Shown: positions 7,442 to 14,852, counted from the first letter of the stretch. The stretch: DNA of 24,566 nt from an uncultured Paenibacillaceae bacterium (GCA_937874515.1 CALNBV010000151.1:1-24566); one strand, 5' to 3'. Made by a program: numbers and translations. Notes: generated from the sequence alone by a model not told the origin.

Positions 7442-8989
7442 TCATTTATTAATGGGAAATAATTGATGTAAAACCTCTTCCCAATCCCATTTCTCCCTAA
7501 CCCCATCCTCACTATCCTTTTGCCTATAAATGGAATGGTCAATGCCACATGGGCCGCAACAGTTTGCTACATAGGAAAGATCATCTTCCTGAAAATAGCG
7601 GGTAACCCCTCTCCTTCGGCAACCGGTTTCCTCAACCCATGCAATCAATTCATTTAAACGGCGAAAACGGATTTGTTTTCGTTTATTCATGGCATAGATT
7701 AACTCATCTACTTCAGGAGGTGGCAATGAGGAACGGGTGAAGCTCCATCCATTCCACCTTCTTTCCAATCCCTTAAGAAGGTTTTTTTGTTCCAAATAAA
7801 ATAACAACATCGATAATTGTTGTTCTGTGAATCCCCATGTTTCTTTTCCTTTTTCCAATGAAAGGGTAATAGGTCCCATAGGCAATTGGGAAAATTGGAG
7901 GAGAAAATCCCTCATTTGTTGTGGTTGGGGGTACTCCTCCACAATCAATTGGCCTGGAAGAATTCCATCATCTGGGGAATAAAGGAGACAGGCATATCCT
8001 GGTACCCCATCCCTGCCAATTCGCCCCACTTCCTGAATATAGGATTCCATATCCGGGGGCAAGTGATAATGAATCACAAAACGAATATCCGGTTTATCAA
8101 TGCCCATGCCAAATGCATTGGTAGCAAAAATAATCTGCAATTCATTCATGAGAAATTGTTGTTGGATTAATAACCGTTCTTCTCCGTCCATCCCTCCATG
8201 ATAAAAAGCACACCGGCCTATGCCTTCTTTGCGGGCCAATTCATTGGCCTGTTCAGCACCTTGACGGGAACGAAAATAGACAATTCCCGGGCCTTGTAAT
8301 TGATGAAGGAACTGGAGCATTCTCTCTTTTTTATCTTGCTCATCGTGAACATTTACTACATCATAAGCAATATTTATTCGATTCATATTTTGTTTTATTA
8401 TATGGTTTTGAGGGATTTGTAAATGATTGCAAATATCATCCCTTACATCAGGAGTCGCTGTAGCCGTTAGCGCCAAGACAACTGGATTTCCTAATTTATG
8501 AACGGGATCCAGCAACCGTTGATAATCCGTGCGAAAATCGTGGCCCCATTGGGAGATACAATGGGCCTCATCTACCACAAAAAGGGATACCTGTAATAAA
8601 GAAAGTTGTTTTAAAAAGGAATCTTGTTGCAATTTTTCTGGAGACAGGTAAAGCAATTTAATTCTTCCTTCTTTAAGTTTTTTCACTTTCCGTTGATATT
8701 CCTCACGGCTTAAGGAACTGTTTATGTATTCAACAGGCTGAATCCCTTTCCCTTTCAATTGCTGTACCTGATCCGCCATTAAAGAAATCAGAGGAGAAAC
8801 GACCAGGGTAATGCCTGGCAGAAGCAAGGAAGGCAACTGATAACAGAGGGATTTGCCTCCTCCTGTCGCCAGAATGGCCAGGGTATTTCTCCCTGCATAA
8901 ATGGATTCTATAATTTCCCATTGCCCGGGCCGAAAAGAATCATACCCAAAAAAATGGTGAAGCGCCCTGGTTAACTGTTCTTTTTCCAT
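7442..8989 (-). CDS. recQ: RecQ-family ATP-dependent DNA helicase, short form
   Basis: A 3'-5' DNA helicase of 515 residues. Seen in order: motif 0 FGYDSFRPGQ, Walker A TGGGKS (42-47), DEAH box (140-143), TATATP, motif V FATNAFGMGIDKPDIRFV, motif VI QEVGRIGRDG, and a zinc-binding end with CRRRGVTRYF followed by CCGPCGID. An HRDC domain is missing, so it resembles the short RecS/RecQ of Bacillus rather than full RecQ. I chose the ATG at 8989 (GAGG upstream, and the motif spacing is normal) over the longer frame at 9019. The start overlaps the end of ypbB by 19 nt, so the two are probably translated together. It acts in recombination and fork repair. Confidence 0.93.
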   Translation of the reverse strand: MEKEQLTRALHHFFGYDSFRPGQWEIIESIYAGRNTLAILATGGGKSLCYQLPSLLLPGITLVVSPLISLMADQVQQLKGKGIQPVEYINSSLSREEYQRKVKKLKEGRIKLLYLSPEKLQQDSFLKQLSLLQVSLFVVDEAHCISQWGHDFRTDYQRLLDPVHKLGNPVVLALTATATPDVRDDICNHLQIPQNHIIKQNMNRINIAYDVVNVHDEQDKKERMLQFLHQLQGPGIVYFRSRQGAEQANELARKEGIGRCAFYHGGMDGEERLLIQQQFLMNELQIIFATNAFGMGIDKPDIRFVIHYHLPPDMESYIQEVGRIGRDGVPGYACLLYSPDDGILPGQLIVEEYPQPQQMRDFLLQFSQLPMGPITLSLEKGKETWGFTEQQLSMLLFYLEQKNLLKGLERRWNGWSFTRSSLPPPEVDELIYAMNKRKQIRFRRLNELIAWVEETGCRRRGVTRYFQEDDLSYVANCCGPCGIDHSIYRQKDSEDGVREKWDWEEVLHQLFPINK

Positions 8990-10053
8990 GTTCCTCGATT
9001 CACCGCCTCTCTCCCACACACCAGACGAATTTCTAAAAAAGTAACCCCTTCGCCCACGAGGCGCTTTATGTCCCCTAATTTTCTCGTTCCATATGTATTG
9101 ATGATTTCTATAATCTTTTTCTGTTTTTCTTTATCCACAAAACTTGTGATATCAAAAGCAGGTTCTGCCAGGGAAATTTCTACAAGATGGTCCTCGACTG
9201 TACCCATACGCAATCCACGGAGGGAGGCAATTTGCGCAAGGCCATTCCCAGATTTTAATAAATAAAATGTTTTTTGTGCCGATTGGCTAAGCACCCCCTT
9301 CTCCCGATTATTATAAGCAATCCGATACAGTATGGGTGTTTCCTGTAAGGTTAAGGACCTTATTTTTTCCCTTGCTAAACGGAGCAACTGAAAACGCACC
9401 CATTCCCCCGGTTCTTCCAGGTGTACTCCAATTTGGGGAAAGGTTAGTCCCCCCTTATCTTTTCCGCTGAAACGCATAAGAATAATCTTCCGCTCCCACT
9501 CTTTCAATGTGAGCATCCATTGATAGATTTCCTGTTTTAATAGAAGAGCTTGATTTTGAACGTCTGGTTCTTGATAGAATATACCCTTTACTTCTTCTCT
9601 AATTTCTTCCTTTGCCACCACAGGATAGAAACTTTTCACCCCCTGGGTGACATGGGATAAGGTTTGCACCAGTAATTCCAGCCTTAACCAAAAGTGAGTG
9701 GATTCCACTTTATGACCAATGGCAGGAAAGGCCTTGATACATGATTCAATCCTATTTTCTCCATTCCATTCTTTTAGAATCTTTTTGCCTTCCTCTGTGC
9801 AAAATACTGAAGGTTGGGAGGTTATCTGAATTAAACCAGCAGACTGCAATTCCATGATGTATTGCTGCAATTGATGTACGGATAATTTATGTAACTCCCC
9901 GTATAGGAGAGATGTTCCAAATAAGGCGCAATCCTGCATAACCTGATGATTTTTTCTTCCCCTTAGAAGATGAATCACAGCAGGAAGGGAACGTTCTCCA
10001 TTAAGCATGTCAATCCCTAATAAAAGTAAATAGTATTTCCAATCACCAACCAT
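8971..10053 (-). CDS. ypbB: YpbB-like protein with C-terminal helix-turn-helix domain
   Basis: The 360-residue product has no enzyme motif. The length, the position directly before recQ and ferredoxin, and the C-terminal helical part (SGNGLAQIASLRGLRMGTVE) fit Bacillus YpbB; this end resembles the helix-turn-helix domain often fused to the C-terminus of RecQ proteins elsewhere. Near residues 15-60 there is another predicted helical, HTH-like part. The start is the ATG at 10053 with AAGGAG 8 nt upstream; the GTG at 10062 overlaps that site. The last codons overlap recQ by 19 nt. I infer a DNA-binding helper of the helicase. Family assignment rests mainly on context and memory of the family, so it is less sure than its neighbours. 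Confidence 0.78.
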   Translation of the reverse strand: MVGDWKYYLLLLGIDMLNGERSLPAVIHLLRGRKNHQVMQDCALFGTSLLYGELHKLSVHQLQQYIMELQSAGLIQITSQPSVFCTEEGKKILKEWNGENRIESCIKAFPAIGHKVESTHFWLRLELLVQTLSHVTQGVKSFYPVVAKEEIREEVKGIFYQEPDVQNQALLLKQEIYQWMLTLKEWERKIILMRFSGKDKGGLTFPQIGVHLEEPGEWVRFQLLRLAREKIRSLTLQETPILYRIAYNNREKGVLSQSAQKTFYLLKSGNGLAQIASLRGLRMGTVEDHLVEISLAEPAFDITSFVDKEKQKKIIEIINTYGTRKLGDIKRLVGEGVTFLEIRLVCGREAVNRGTWKKNS

Positions 10054-10099
10054 TTGATTCACTCCTTATGTGGGCAGATTAGCATTTATAGCTTCTTGT

Positions 10100-10129
10100 T
10101 GTCCTAATTATATTAAAAATAATTAGACA
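10100..10129. repeat. Inverted repeat between ypbB and ferredoxin genes
   Basis: TGTC-c-TAATTAT (10100-10111) faces ATAATTA-GACA (10119-10129): 11 paired bases with one bulged C and a 7-nt loop. It sits in the divergent gap, 27 nt upstream of the ferredoxin -35 box and about 47 nt before the ypbB start. The symmetry suits a dimeric repressor, though an AT-rich chance palindrome is possible. Confidence 0.45.
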
Positions 10130-10155
10130 TGGAGAGTGTTTTTTAGACAATGTGC

Positions 10156-10184
10156 TTGAAATTCCTGCTAAACATGAATACAAT
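10156..10184 (+). promoter_or_regulatory. SigA promoter of the ferredoxin gene
   Basis: TTGAAA (10156-10161), a 17-nt spacer and TACAAT (10179-10184) make a strong SigA promoter. Transcription would start near 10191, giving a leader of about 45 nt before the ferredoxin ATG. Confidence 0.75.
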
Positions 10185-10235
10185 GATACTTGGGAAGTTG
10201 ACAGGCTTTCTCAAATTTCGGGAGGTGAAACAGAG

Positions 10236-10445
10236 ATGAAAACATTTGTAGAAAAAGATACTTGTATCGCATGCGGCGCTTGTGGTGCAACTGCACCTGA
10301 CGTTTTCGATTACGATGACGAAGGTCTTGCATACAACAAAATTGACGACAACAGCAACACTGCAGAAATCCCTGCAGAATTACATGATGATGTTCGTGAT
10401 GCAGCAGAAGGTTGCCCAACCGATTCTATTAAAGTCGAAGGCTAA
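10236..10445 (+). CDS. fer: Bacillus-type one-cluster [4Fe-4S] ferredoxin
   Basis: A 69-residue acidic electron carrier. Cluster ligands are C10, C13, C16 (CIACGAC) and a distant C60 in GCP; the second cluster motif of clostridial ferredoxins is missing, as in Bacillus ferredoxin. Residues after the third cysteine read GATAPDVF. The start at 10236 has a GGAGGTG site 8 nt upstream; a longer frame beginning at 10152 lacks one and would overlap the promoter. The gene lies divergent to ypbB-recQ and has its own promoter and terminator. Likely partners are the 2-oxoacid oxidoreductase encoded in the same window, cytochrome P450s or desaturases; partner choice is inference. Confidence 0.95.
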   Translation: MKTFVEKDTCIACGACGATAPDVFDYDDEGLAYNKIDDNSNTAEIPAELHDDVRDAAEGCPTDSIKVEG

Positions 10446-10453
10446 TCTATTAG

Positions 10454-10491
10454 GAAAACCACCTGGAGAATTCTTTCAACAGGTGGTTTTC
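10454..10491. terminator. Bidirectional terminator between ferredoxin and DUF1284 genes
   Basis: GAAAACCACCTG (10454-10465) pairs with CAGGTGGTTTTC (10480-10491), a perfect 12-bp stem with a 14-nt loop. The arms end in A/T runs in both directions, so it can end both the ferredoxin transcript and the opposing DUF1284 transcript, whose stop is at 10502. Confidence 0.85.
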
Positions 10492-10501
10492 TCTTACACC
10501 C

Positions 10502-10918
10502 CTATCTTTTTTTACGTAAACGGGCAATCCCTTCCTGACACATCCCATAACGTAACCAGGAACATTCATAACATAAACGTTCTAAATCCTCAGGTGCCAC
10601 TTTATCCTTTGTCACTTGCACTAAATGGCTTTTGGAATAGATTTCCCCTTTTTTCAATCCAAGATAATTTAATACCCTGCTATCCATACTGCGGATTTTT
10701 CCTTCTGCATCATAAGAAGACTGGCAACCGCCCACCCCTAAATTGGGGCATTCCCTACACAATAAATCGGATTGTTCTTCAACCTGAATAGGCCCATCTT
10801 GCCCATCATCGCGAACAAAGTGGACTACCTCCCTCATTTTCTTAATAAAATCCGGGCTATAGCCCATCCCCTGGAACCCATGGACACAAAGCAAATGATG
10901 GCCACGCAATTTGATCAT
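10502..10918 (-). CDS. DUF1284 cysteine-rich protein
   Basis: A 138-residue protein beginning MIKLRGHHLLCVHGFQGMGY, the typical N-terminus of DUF1284. Cysteines are grouped: CRECPN with a later C in the first half, and CYECSW with YGMC near the end, eight or so in total, which suggests bound metal or an iron-sulfur cluster; this is not proven. A GAGGAG site precedes the ATG. It faces the ferredoxin gene across a shared terminator and is divergent from serA. In Bacillus subtilis I recall the riboflavin transporter gene lying between fer and serA; here this gene takes that spot. Its function is unknown. Confidence 0.82.
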   Translation of the reverse strand: MIKLRGHHLLCVHGFQGMGYSPDFIKKMREVVHFVRDDGQDGPIQVEEQSDLLCRECPNLGVGGCQSSYDAEGKIRSMDSRVLNYLGLKKGEIYSKSHLVQVTKDKVAPEDLERLCYECSWLRYGMCQEGIARLRKKR

Positions 10919-11011
10919 TTTTTCATCTCCTCGAATAGACTTTACATCTTTTTCACATGTTGTTAAAATAATATGGGTAGGAACGAATAAAAGACGAACG
11001 TTTTTTAAGTT

Positions 11012-11039
11012 TTAGTACATAATGTTAAGTTTTTCACAA
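11012..11039 (-). promoter_or_regulatory. Possible SigA promoter of the DUF1284 gene
   Basis: On the minus strand TTGTGA (11039-11034), a 16-nt spacer and TACTAA (11017-11012). Both boxes are imperfect, so this is only a candidate. It overlaps the palindrome-like site at 11022-11039. Confidence 0.35.
11022..11039. promoter_or_regulatory. Possible Rex-like operator
   Basis: Read on the minus strand the 18 bases are TTGTGAA-AAAC-TTAACAT. The Rex redox repressor prefers TTGTGAA-N4-TTCACAA, so one arm is intact and the other has two or three changes. It lies between the divergent DUF1284 and serA promoters. Assignment is tentative. Confidence 0.3.
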
Positions 11040-11045
11040 AACTTA

Positions 11046-11075
11046 TTGACGAAACTTGCTGTATCATGGTAGATT
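11046..11075 (+). promoter_or_regulatory. SigA promoter of serA with overlapping palindrome
   Basis: TTGACG (11046-11051), an 18-nt spacer and TAGATT (11070-11075). Transcription would start near 11082, just ahead of T-box stem I. A 6-bp palindrome, ATGGTA (11066-11071) and TACCAT (11078-11083), overlaps the -10 box and the start point and could be an operator. Confidence 0.55.
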
Positions 11076-11097
11076 GTTACCATAACAATATAATAAC

Positions 11098-11374
11098 TTA
11101 ACAGCAATGACAGAGAAAGACGGGAGAAAGGAATCTCCAGAGAGCCGGTGGTCGCTGCAAACCGGTGTTTCCCCTTCTGTTTAGCACTCAATAGCTGGCA
11201 GGCTGAACCAATTGTAGTAGGTCTGAACGGTTGCTCCGTTACAAGCACAGTCATTAGTTATTACTATGTGACTGGTTAAGGCTACATTTGTGAAAATGTA
11301 GCAAATGAGGGTGGTATCGCGAAACAACCTTTCGTCCCTCACTACAGTTGTGGTGAGACGGAAGGTTTTTTTAT
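11098..11374 (+). ncRNA. T-box leader of serA, serine-type specifier likely
   Basis: A T-box riboswitch senses uncharged tRNA and lets transcription continue into serA when the amino acid is short. Seen: stem I from about 11098, with an apical helix CCGGT/ACCGG around 11145-11165; the T-box sequence AGGGTGGTATCGCG (11308-11321), close to AGGGTGGNACCGCG; and a terminator, ACCTTTCGTC...GACGGAAGGT, followed by seven T (11327-11373). On the 3' side of stem I the unpaired region holds AGC (11183-11185) and TCA (11188-11190). Both are serine codons, which fits a serine-synthesis gene; I cannot tell by eye which one is the specifier. The antiterminator bulge UGGU would pair with the tRNA end. Confidence 0.92.
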
Positions 11375-11427
11375 TTTCAATCATGGTCAAGCTATTAAAT
11401 GTTATATGTACTTTGGAGGTGCACTCA

Positions 11428-13011
11428 ATGTTTAAAGTTTTAGTAAGTGATCCATTAAGTGAATTCGGGATTCAAAAGCTCCTGGATGCTCCTGATGTTC
11501 AAGTGGACAGAAAAACGGGTCTTTCCGAAGCAGAGCTCATCGAGATTATTGGCGAATATGACGCCCTTCTCGTTCGTAGCCAAACAAAAGTAACGCCTGC
11601 TATTATCGAAGCCGGTAAAAAGTTAAAAGCCATTGGCCGCGCAGGTGTAGGTGTTGATAACATTGATTTGAATGCCGCTACCAATGCTGGTGTTGTTGTC
11701 ATCAACGCTCCAGATGGAAATACCATTTCTACTGCTGAGCACAGCTTTGCCATGATTATGGCTCTTGCTCGCAAAATACCAATGGCATACAAAAAATTGG
11801 TTGATGGCGAATGGGATCGTAAATCCTTCACCGGTGTAGAGTTAAATAAGAAAACTCTTGCTGTTGTTGGTCTTGGCCGTATCGGCGTAGAAGTTGCAAA
11901 ACGTGGTCAGGCATTCGGCATGAATGTTGTTGCTTATGACCCCTTCTTAACTGAAGAACGCGCTGAAAAATTAGGTGTAGAATACGCTACTTTAGATCAA
12001 GCAGTTTCTAAAGCAGATTTCATTACTGTTCACACCCCATTAACAAAAGATACGAAATATATGATTAACACCAAACAATTTGAATTAATGAAAGAAGGCG
12101 TTCGCATTGTGAACTGCGCACGTGGCGGAATCATTAGCGAAAAAGCCCTTCTTGAAGCATTAGAAAGCGGAAAAGTAGCTGGCGCTGCTCTTGACGTATA
12201 TGAATCTGAACCACCAGTTGACAATCCATTAGTTGGACATCCAAAAGTAGTTGTAACCCCTCACCTTGGTGCATCTACTGTTGAGGCGCAAGAGAATGTT
12301 GCCATCGACGTATCTGAAGAAATCCTTAAAATTATACACGATGAACCATTCAAAAATGCGGTTAACTTACCTTCTATTCCAGCTGCAATTATGGAAGTGG
12401 TTCAACCTTACTTCGAACTTAACGAAAAACTTGGCCAATTTATTGCCCAAACCGCTGTTGGCGCATTAAAAGAAGTAGTGGTTACATATTCTGGAGATTT
12501 AACGGATATTGATACCCGTCCAATTACTCGCGCTACCTTAAAAGGAATTCTTTCTTACCACCTTGGTGAAAGTGCAAACTACATCAACGCACCAATCCTT
12601 GCTAAAAGCCGTGGCATTGAAGTAACTGAACAAAAATCTTCCTACACTGGAGGATTTGCAACGTTAATTACAGTTACCTTAAAAACCAGCCAGGAAGAAA
12701 AATCTATTTCCGGAACCCTCTTAAACGGTTATGGTTCTAGAATCGTGAAAATTGATGGCTATTCCATCGATTTAGCACCAAGCGGAAACCTTCTTCTTGT
12801 ACACCACAATGACCGTCCTGGTGTAATCGGCCGCGTTGGTTCTATTCTTGGCAGCAACAACGTAAACATCGGTACCATGCAAGTGGGCCGCAGAGACATG
12901 GGCGGTAACGCAATCATGCTTCTTACTGTTGATAAAGAAGTTCAACCAGAAGTTCTTGACCAACTTGGAGAACTTGGCGAAATTGCCAGCGTAACTCAAG
13001 TAGAATTGTAA
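11428..13011 (+). CDS. serA: D-3-phosphoglycerate dehydrogenase
   Basis: First step of serine synthesis: oxidises 3-phosphoglycerate to 3-phosphohydroxypyruvate with NAD. The 527-residue product is the long form: substrate-binding part with NAD Rossmann motif GLGRIG, the D-2-hydroxyacid dehydrogenase stretch VRIVNCARGG with the catalytic Arg, the catalytic His in TPHLGASTVEAQ, an intervening (ASB) domain, and a C-terminal ACT domain (LLVHHNDRPGVIGRVGSIL) that usually binds serine for feedback control. The start is the ATG at 11428, with GGAGGTG upstream; the open frame extends back into the T-box leader, but that part is not coding. Single-gene unit with its own leader and terminator. Confidence 0.97.
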   Translation: MFKVLVSDPLSEFGIQKLLDAPDVQVDRKTGLSEAELIEIIGEYDALLVRSQTKVTPAIIEAGKKLKAIGRAGVGVDNIDLNAATNAGVVVINAPDGNTISTAEHSFAMIMALARKIPMAYKKLVDGEWDRKSFTGVELNKKTLAVVGLGRIGVEVAKRGQAFGMNVVAYDPFLTEERAEKLGVEYATLDQAVSKADFITVHTPLTKDTKYMINTKQFELMKEGVRIVNCARGGIISEKALLEALESGKVAGAALDVYESEPPVDNPLVGHPKVVVTPHLGASTVEAQENVAIDVSEEILKIIHDEPFKNAVNLPSIPAAIMEVVQPYFELNEKLGQFIAQTAVGALKEVVVTYSGDLTDIDTRPITRATLKGILSYHLGESANYINAPILAKSRGIEVTEQKSSYTGGFATLITVTLKTSQEEKSISGTLLNGYGSRIVKIDGYSIDLAPSGNLLLVHHNDRPGVIGRVGSILGSNNVNIGTMQVGRRDMGGNAIMLLTVDKEVQPEVLDQLGELGEIASVTQVEL

Positions 13012-13033
13012 TTATCAATTAATATAAATAACC

Positions 13034-13070
13034 AATCCCCCGTTTGACTTTGAGACGGGGGATTTTTTTA
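13034..13070 (+). terminator. Terminator of serA
   Basis: ATCCCCCGT (13035-13043) pairs with ACGGGGGAT (13055-13063), a GC-rich 9-bp stem with an 11-nt loop, followed by seven T residues. It begins 23 nt after the serA stop. Confidence 0.9.
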
Positions 13071-13124
13071 TTCGTGTATGGTAATATATAGATACTTTGT
13101 GAATCAACCCGTGGGGGTGTGCTC

Positions 13125-14141
13125 ATGATTATTATTCGAGCGTTACTTTTGAAATTATTAAAGATGCCAGGAATTTCTATCATATTTATTACCTTCTTCC
13201 TTATCACAGGCAGTGCTTTTTCCATCCATCTCATCGAACCAGAAACCTTTGCCTCCCCTTTTGACGGTTTATGGTGGGTAATGACTACCATTACCACTGT
13301 AGGTTATGGGGATTTATACCCGAAAACAGTGGGTGGGCGAATTTATGCCTTTTTCCTTTTCTTAACAGGTATTGGATTGATCAGTTTGACCATCGGAAAA
13401 ATCCTTGATGCTTTCACTTTATACCATAAGCGAATGGAGGAAGGAAAATTGGAATACAAAAGAAAAGATCATATTATTCTTATTGGATGGAGTAAAAAAG
13501 CCCAACTGGCCATTCAAGAAATTAGATCCACTTATCCTAAAAAAGGGATTGTGATTATCGATAAATTAGAAAAAGCGCCAATCATTGAAAAAAATATCCA
13601 GTTTATTAGCGGAAGTCCTCTTGATACCCCCACACTGGACAAGGCCAATTTGAAAGAAGCTCATTCCGTCATTATTTTTGCCGATGAAAAAATGATGGAT
13701 TGTGATTTGGCTGATAATAAATCTGCTGCTATTGCTGTGAAAATTGAAGGATTAGCTGCCCATGTACGAACCATCGTTGAAGTTCTTTCCAAAGACCACC
13801 TGGACATCTTCAAATATACCAAAGTAGATGACTTCATTTTTCCCCATGAAACCATATCCCATCTTGCTGTACGCTCTGCTTTCTCAGATGGCATTTCCAC
13901 ACTATTTACCCAGTTAGTCAGTAACCAGGTTGGGCCAGATGTATTTGAAATCCAACCCCGGATTGAATGGAGAACCTATAACGATGCATTTCAAGCCCTC
14001 TTAGCACAAGGGGCTACCCTCATCTCTGCTGGAGACGACCTTACCATTAACTCCCGCCTAAATGAACCTATTCCCCCAAATGAACGACTCTTTGTCATCT
14101 GTTCCAAAGAAGTATATGCCAAACTCAAAATTCCCCAATAG
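13125..14141 (+). CDS. Two-helix potassium channel with cytosolic RCK (TrkA-type) domains
   Basis: A 338-residue K+ channel subunit like MthK or Bacillus YugO. Seen: first membrane helix (about 17-38), pore helix and selectivity filter TTVGYGDLYP, second helix (about 85-105), then a TrkA-N/RCK domain starting DHIILIGWSKKAQLAIQEI and a TrkA-C-like end. The Rossmann glycine motif is replaced by IGWSKKA, a form common in channel RCK domains that may not bind NAD. Four subunits form the pore and a ring of RCK domains gates it, often by Ca2+ or a nucleotide. The start is the ATG at 13125 with GGGGGTG upstream; a GTG at 13119 overlaps that site. It stands alone between two terminators. Confidence 0.9.
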   Translation: MIIIRALLLKLLKMPGISIIFITFFLITGSAFSIHLIEPETFASPFDGLWWVMTTITTVGYGDLYPKTVGGRIYAFFLFLTGIGLISLTIGKILDAFTLYHKRMEEGKLEYKRKDHIILIGWSKKAQLAIQEIRSTYPKKGIVIIDKLEKAPIIEKNIQFISGSPLDTPTLDKANLKEAHSVIIFADEKMMDCDLADNKSAAIAVKIEGLAAHVRTIVEVLSKDHLDIFKYTKVDDFIFPHETISHLAVRSAFSDGISTLFTQLVSNQVGPDVFEIQPRIEWRTYNDAFQALLAQGATLISAGDDLTINSRLNEPIPPNERLFVICSKEVYAKLKIPQ

Positions 14142-14157
14142 ACGGGGAATTTTTTTC
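14128..14157 (+). terminator. Terminator overlapping the K+ channel stop codon
   Basis: AAATTCCCC (14128-14136) pairs with GGGGAATTT (14144-14152), followed by more T. The TAG stop codon (14139-14141) lies in the loop, so the last codons form the left arm. Confidence 0.85.
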
Positions 14158-14223
14158 TTTTTCTCTAATAAGTTTTATGGTAAAGAAAGCTTTTCCTATT
14201 TCAGCTAAAGGAGGTTATCATCA

Positions 14224-14787
14224 ATGTACGACATTGCTATTATAGGCGCAGGACCGGCGGGTGCCAGTGCTGCCCTCTTTTCTGCCAAAGCAGGAAAAAA
14301 AGTTCTCGTGATTGATCATGACAAAAGCATTACAAAACGGGCACAGGTGGAAAATCATTATGGTGTGATGGAAAGCACCGGTCCAGATCTCGTTGAATTA
14401 GGAAAAAAACAGGCCACTAAATTCGGAGCAAAAATCGTGCAGTGTACAGCTAAGAGTATTACCAGACAAGATACAGGTTTTATGATTGAAACGGATCAAT
14501 GGTCATATGAAGCGAACCAGATTATTCTGGCGACAGGTATATCTGTAGACCTGGCAGAGAAAATGGGGCTAGATATTAAACCGGCGACAGAACCCCGGAT
14601 TAAAACAGTAATTGAGGCAGATTCGCAAGGGAAAACAAATGTTGAGGGAATTTGGGCTGCAGGAACAGTGGCCGGTGTCAGTGTCCACACCATTATTACC
14701 GCCGGAGATGGGGCTAAAGTAGCCATTAACTTAGTAAGTGAATTAAACGGACAGCGGTATGTAGACCATGATGTGATGAAGGAATAG
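14224..14787 (+). CDS. Mini FAD-binding flavoprotein, TrxR-like but lacking the NAD(P) domain
   Basis: The 187-residue product aligns by eye with the two halves of the FAD domain of thioredoxin reductase: GAGPAG (8-13), an ATG motif at 103-105, and the C-terminal FAD segment EGIWAAGTVAGV (141-152). The middle NAD(P)H domain with the CxxC pair is absent: only about 35 residues join ATG to WAAG. In the last motif the FAD-contacting aspartate of AAGD is threonine (AAGT). It therefore cannot be a normal TrxR. It may be an electron-transfer flavoprotein needing a partner reductase, or a flavin sensor. A good AAAGGAGG site precedes the ATG, so it is an intact gene, not a fragment. Function unknown. 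Confidence 0.82.
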   Translation: MYDIAIIGAGPAGASAALFSAKAGKKVLVIDHDKSITKRAQVENHYGVMESTGPDLVELGKKQATKFGAKIVQCTAKSITRQDTGFMIETDQWSYEANQIILATGISVDLAEKMGLDIKPATEPRIKTVIEADSQGKTNVEGIWAAGTVAGVSVHTIITAGDGAKVAINLVSELNGQRYVDHDVMKE

Positions 14788-14800
14788 ATGCAGTGCCAAA

Positions 14801-14830
14801 AAAAACAGCACTTTTACGAGTGCTGTTTTT
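14801..14830. terminator. Bidirectional terminator between the mini-flavoprotein and HAD genes
   Basis: CAGCACT (14806-14812) pairs with AGTGCTG (14819-14825); the flanking A and T runs extend the stem and serve as T-tracts both ways. It lies between two converging genes, the second ending at 14853. Confidence 0.85.
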
Positions 14831-14852
14831 CTTTTGAATTTATGCTCCACTA

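Noticed and set aside
10198..10203. Perfect TTGACA hexamer before ferredoxin
   Set aside because: No -10 box lies at 16-18 nt; that place is the ribosome binding site. The upstream TTGAAA-17-TACAAT is the better promoter.
10982..11003. GAACG repeats as an SOS (LexA) box
   Set aside because: The Bacillus LexA form is GAAC-N4-GTTC; the copies here are direct, not inverted, and do not fit.
11305..11427. Open reading frame extension upstream of serA
   Set aside because: It crosses the T-box sequence and terminator; the ATG at 11428 has a proper GGAGGTG site and begins at the conserved SerA N-terminus.
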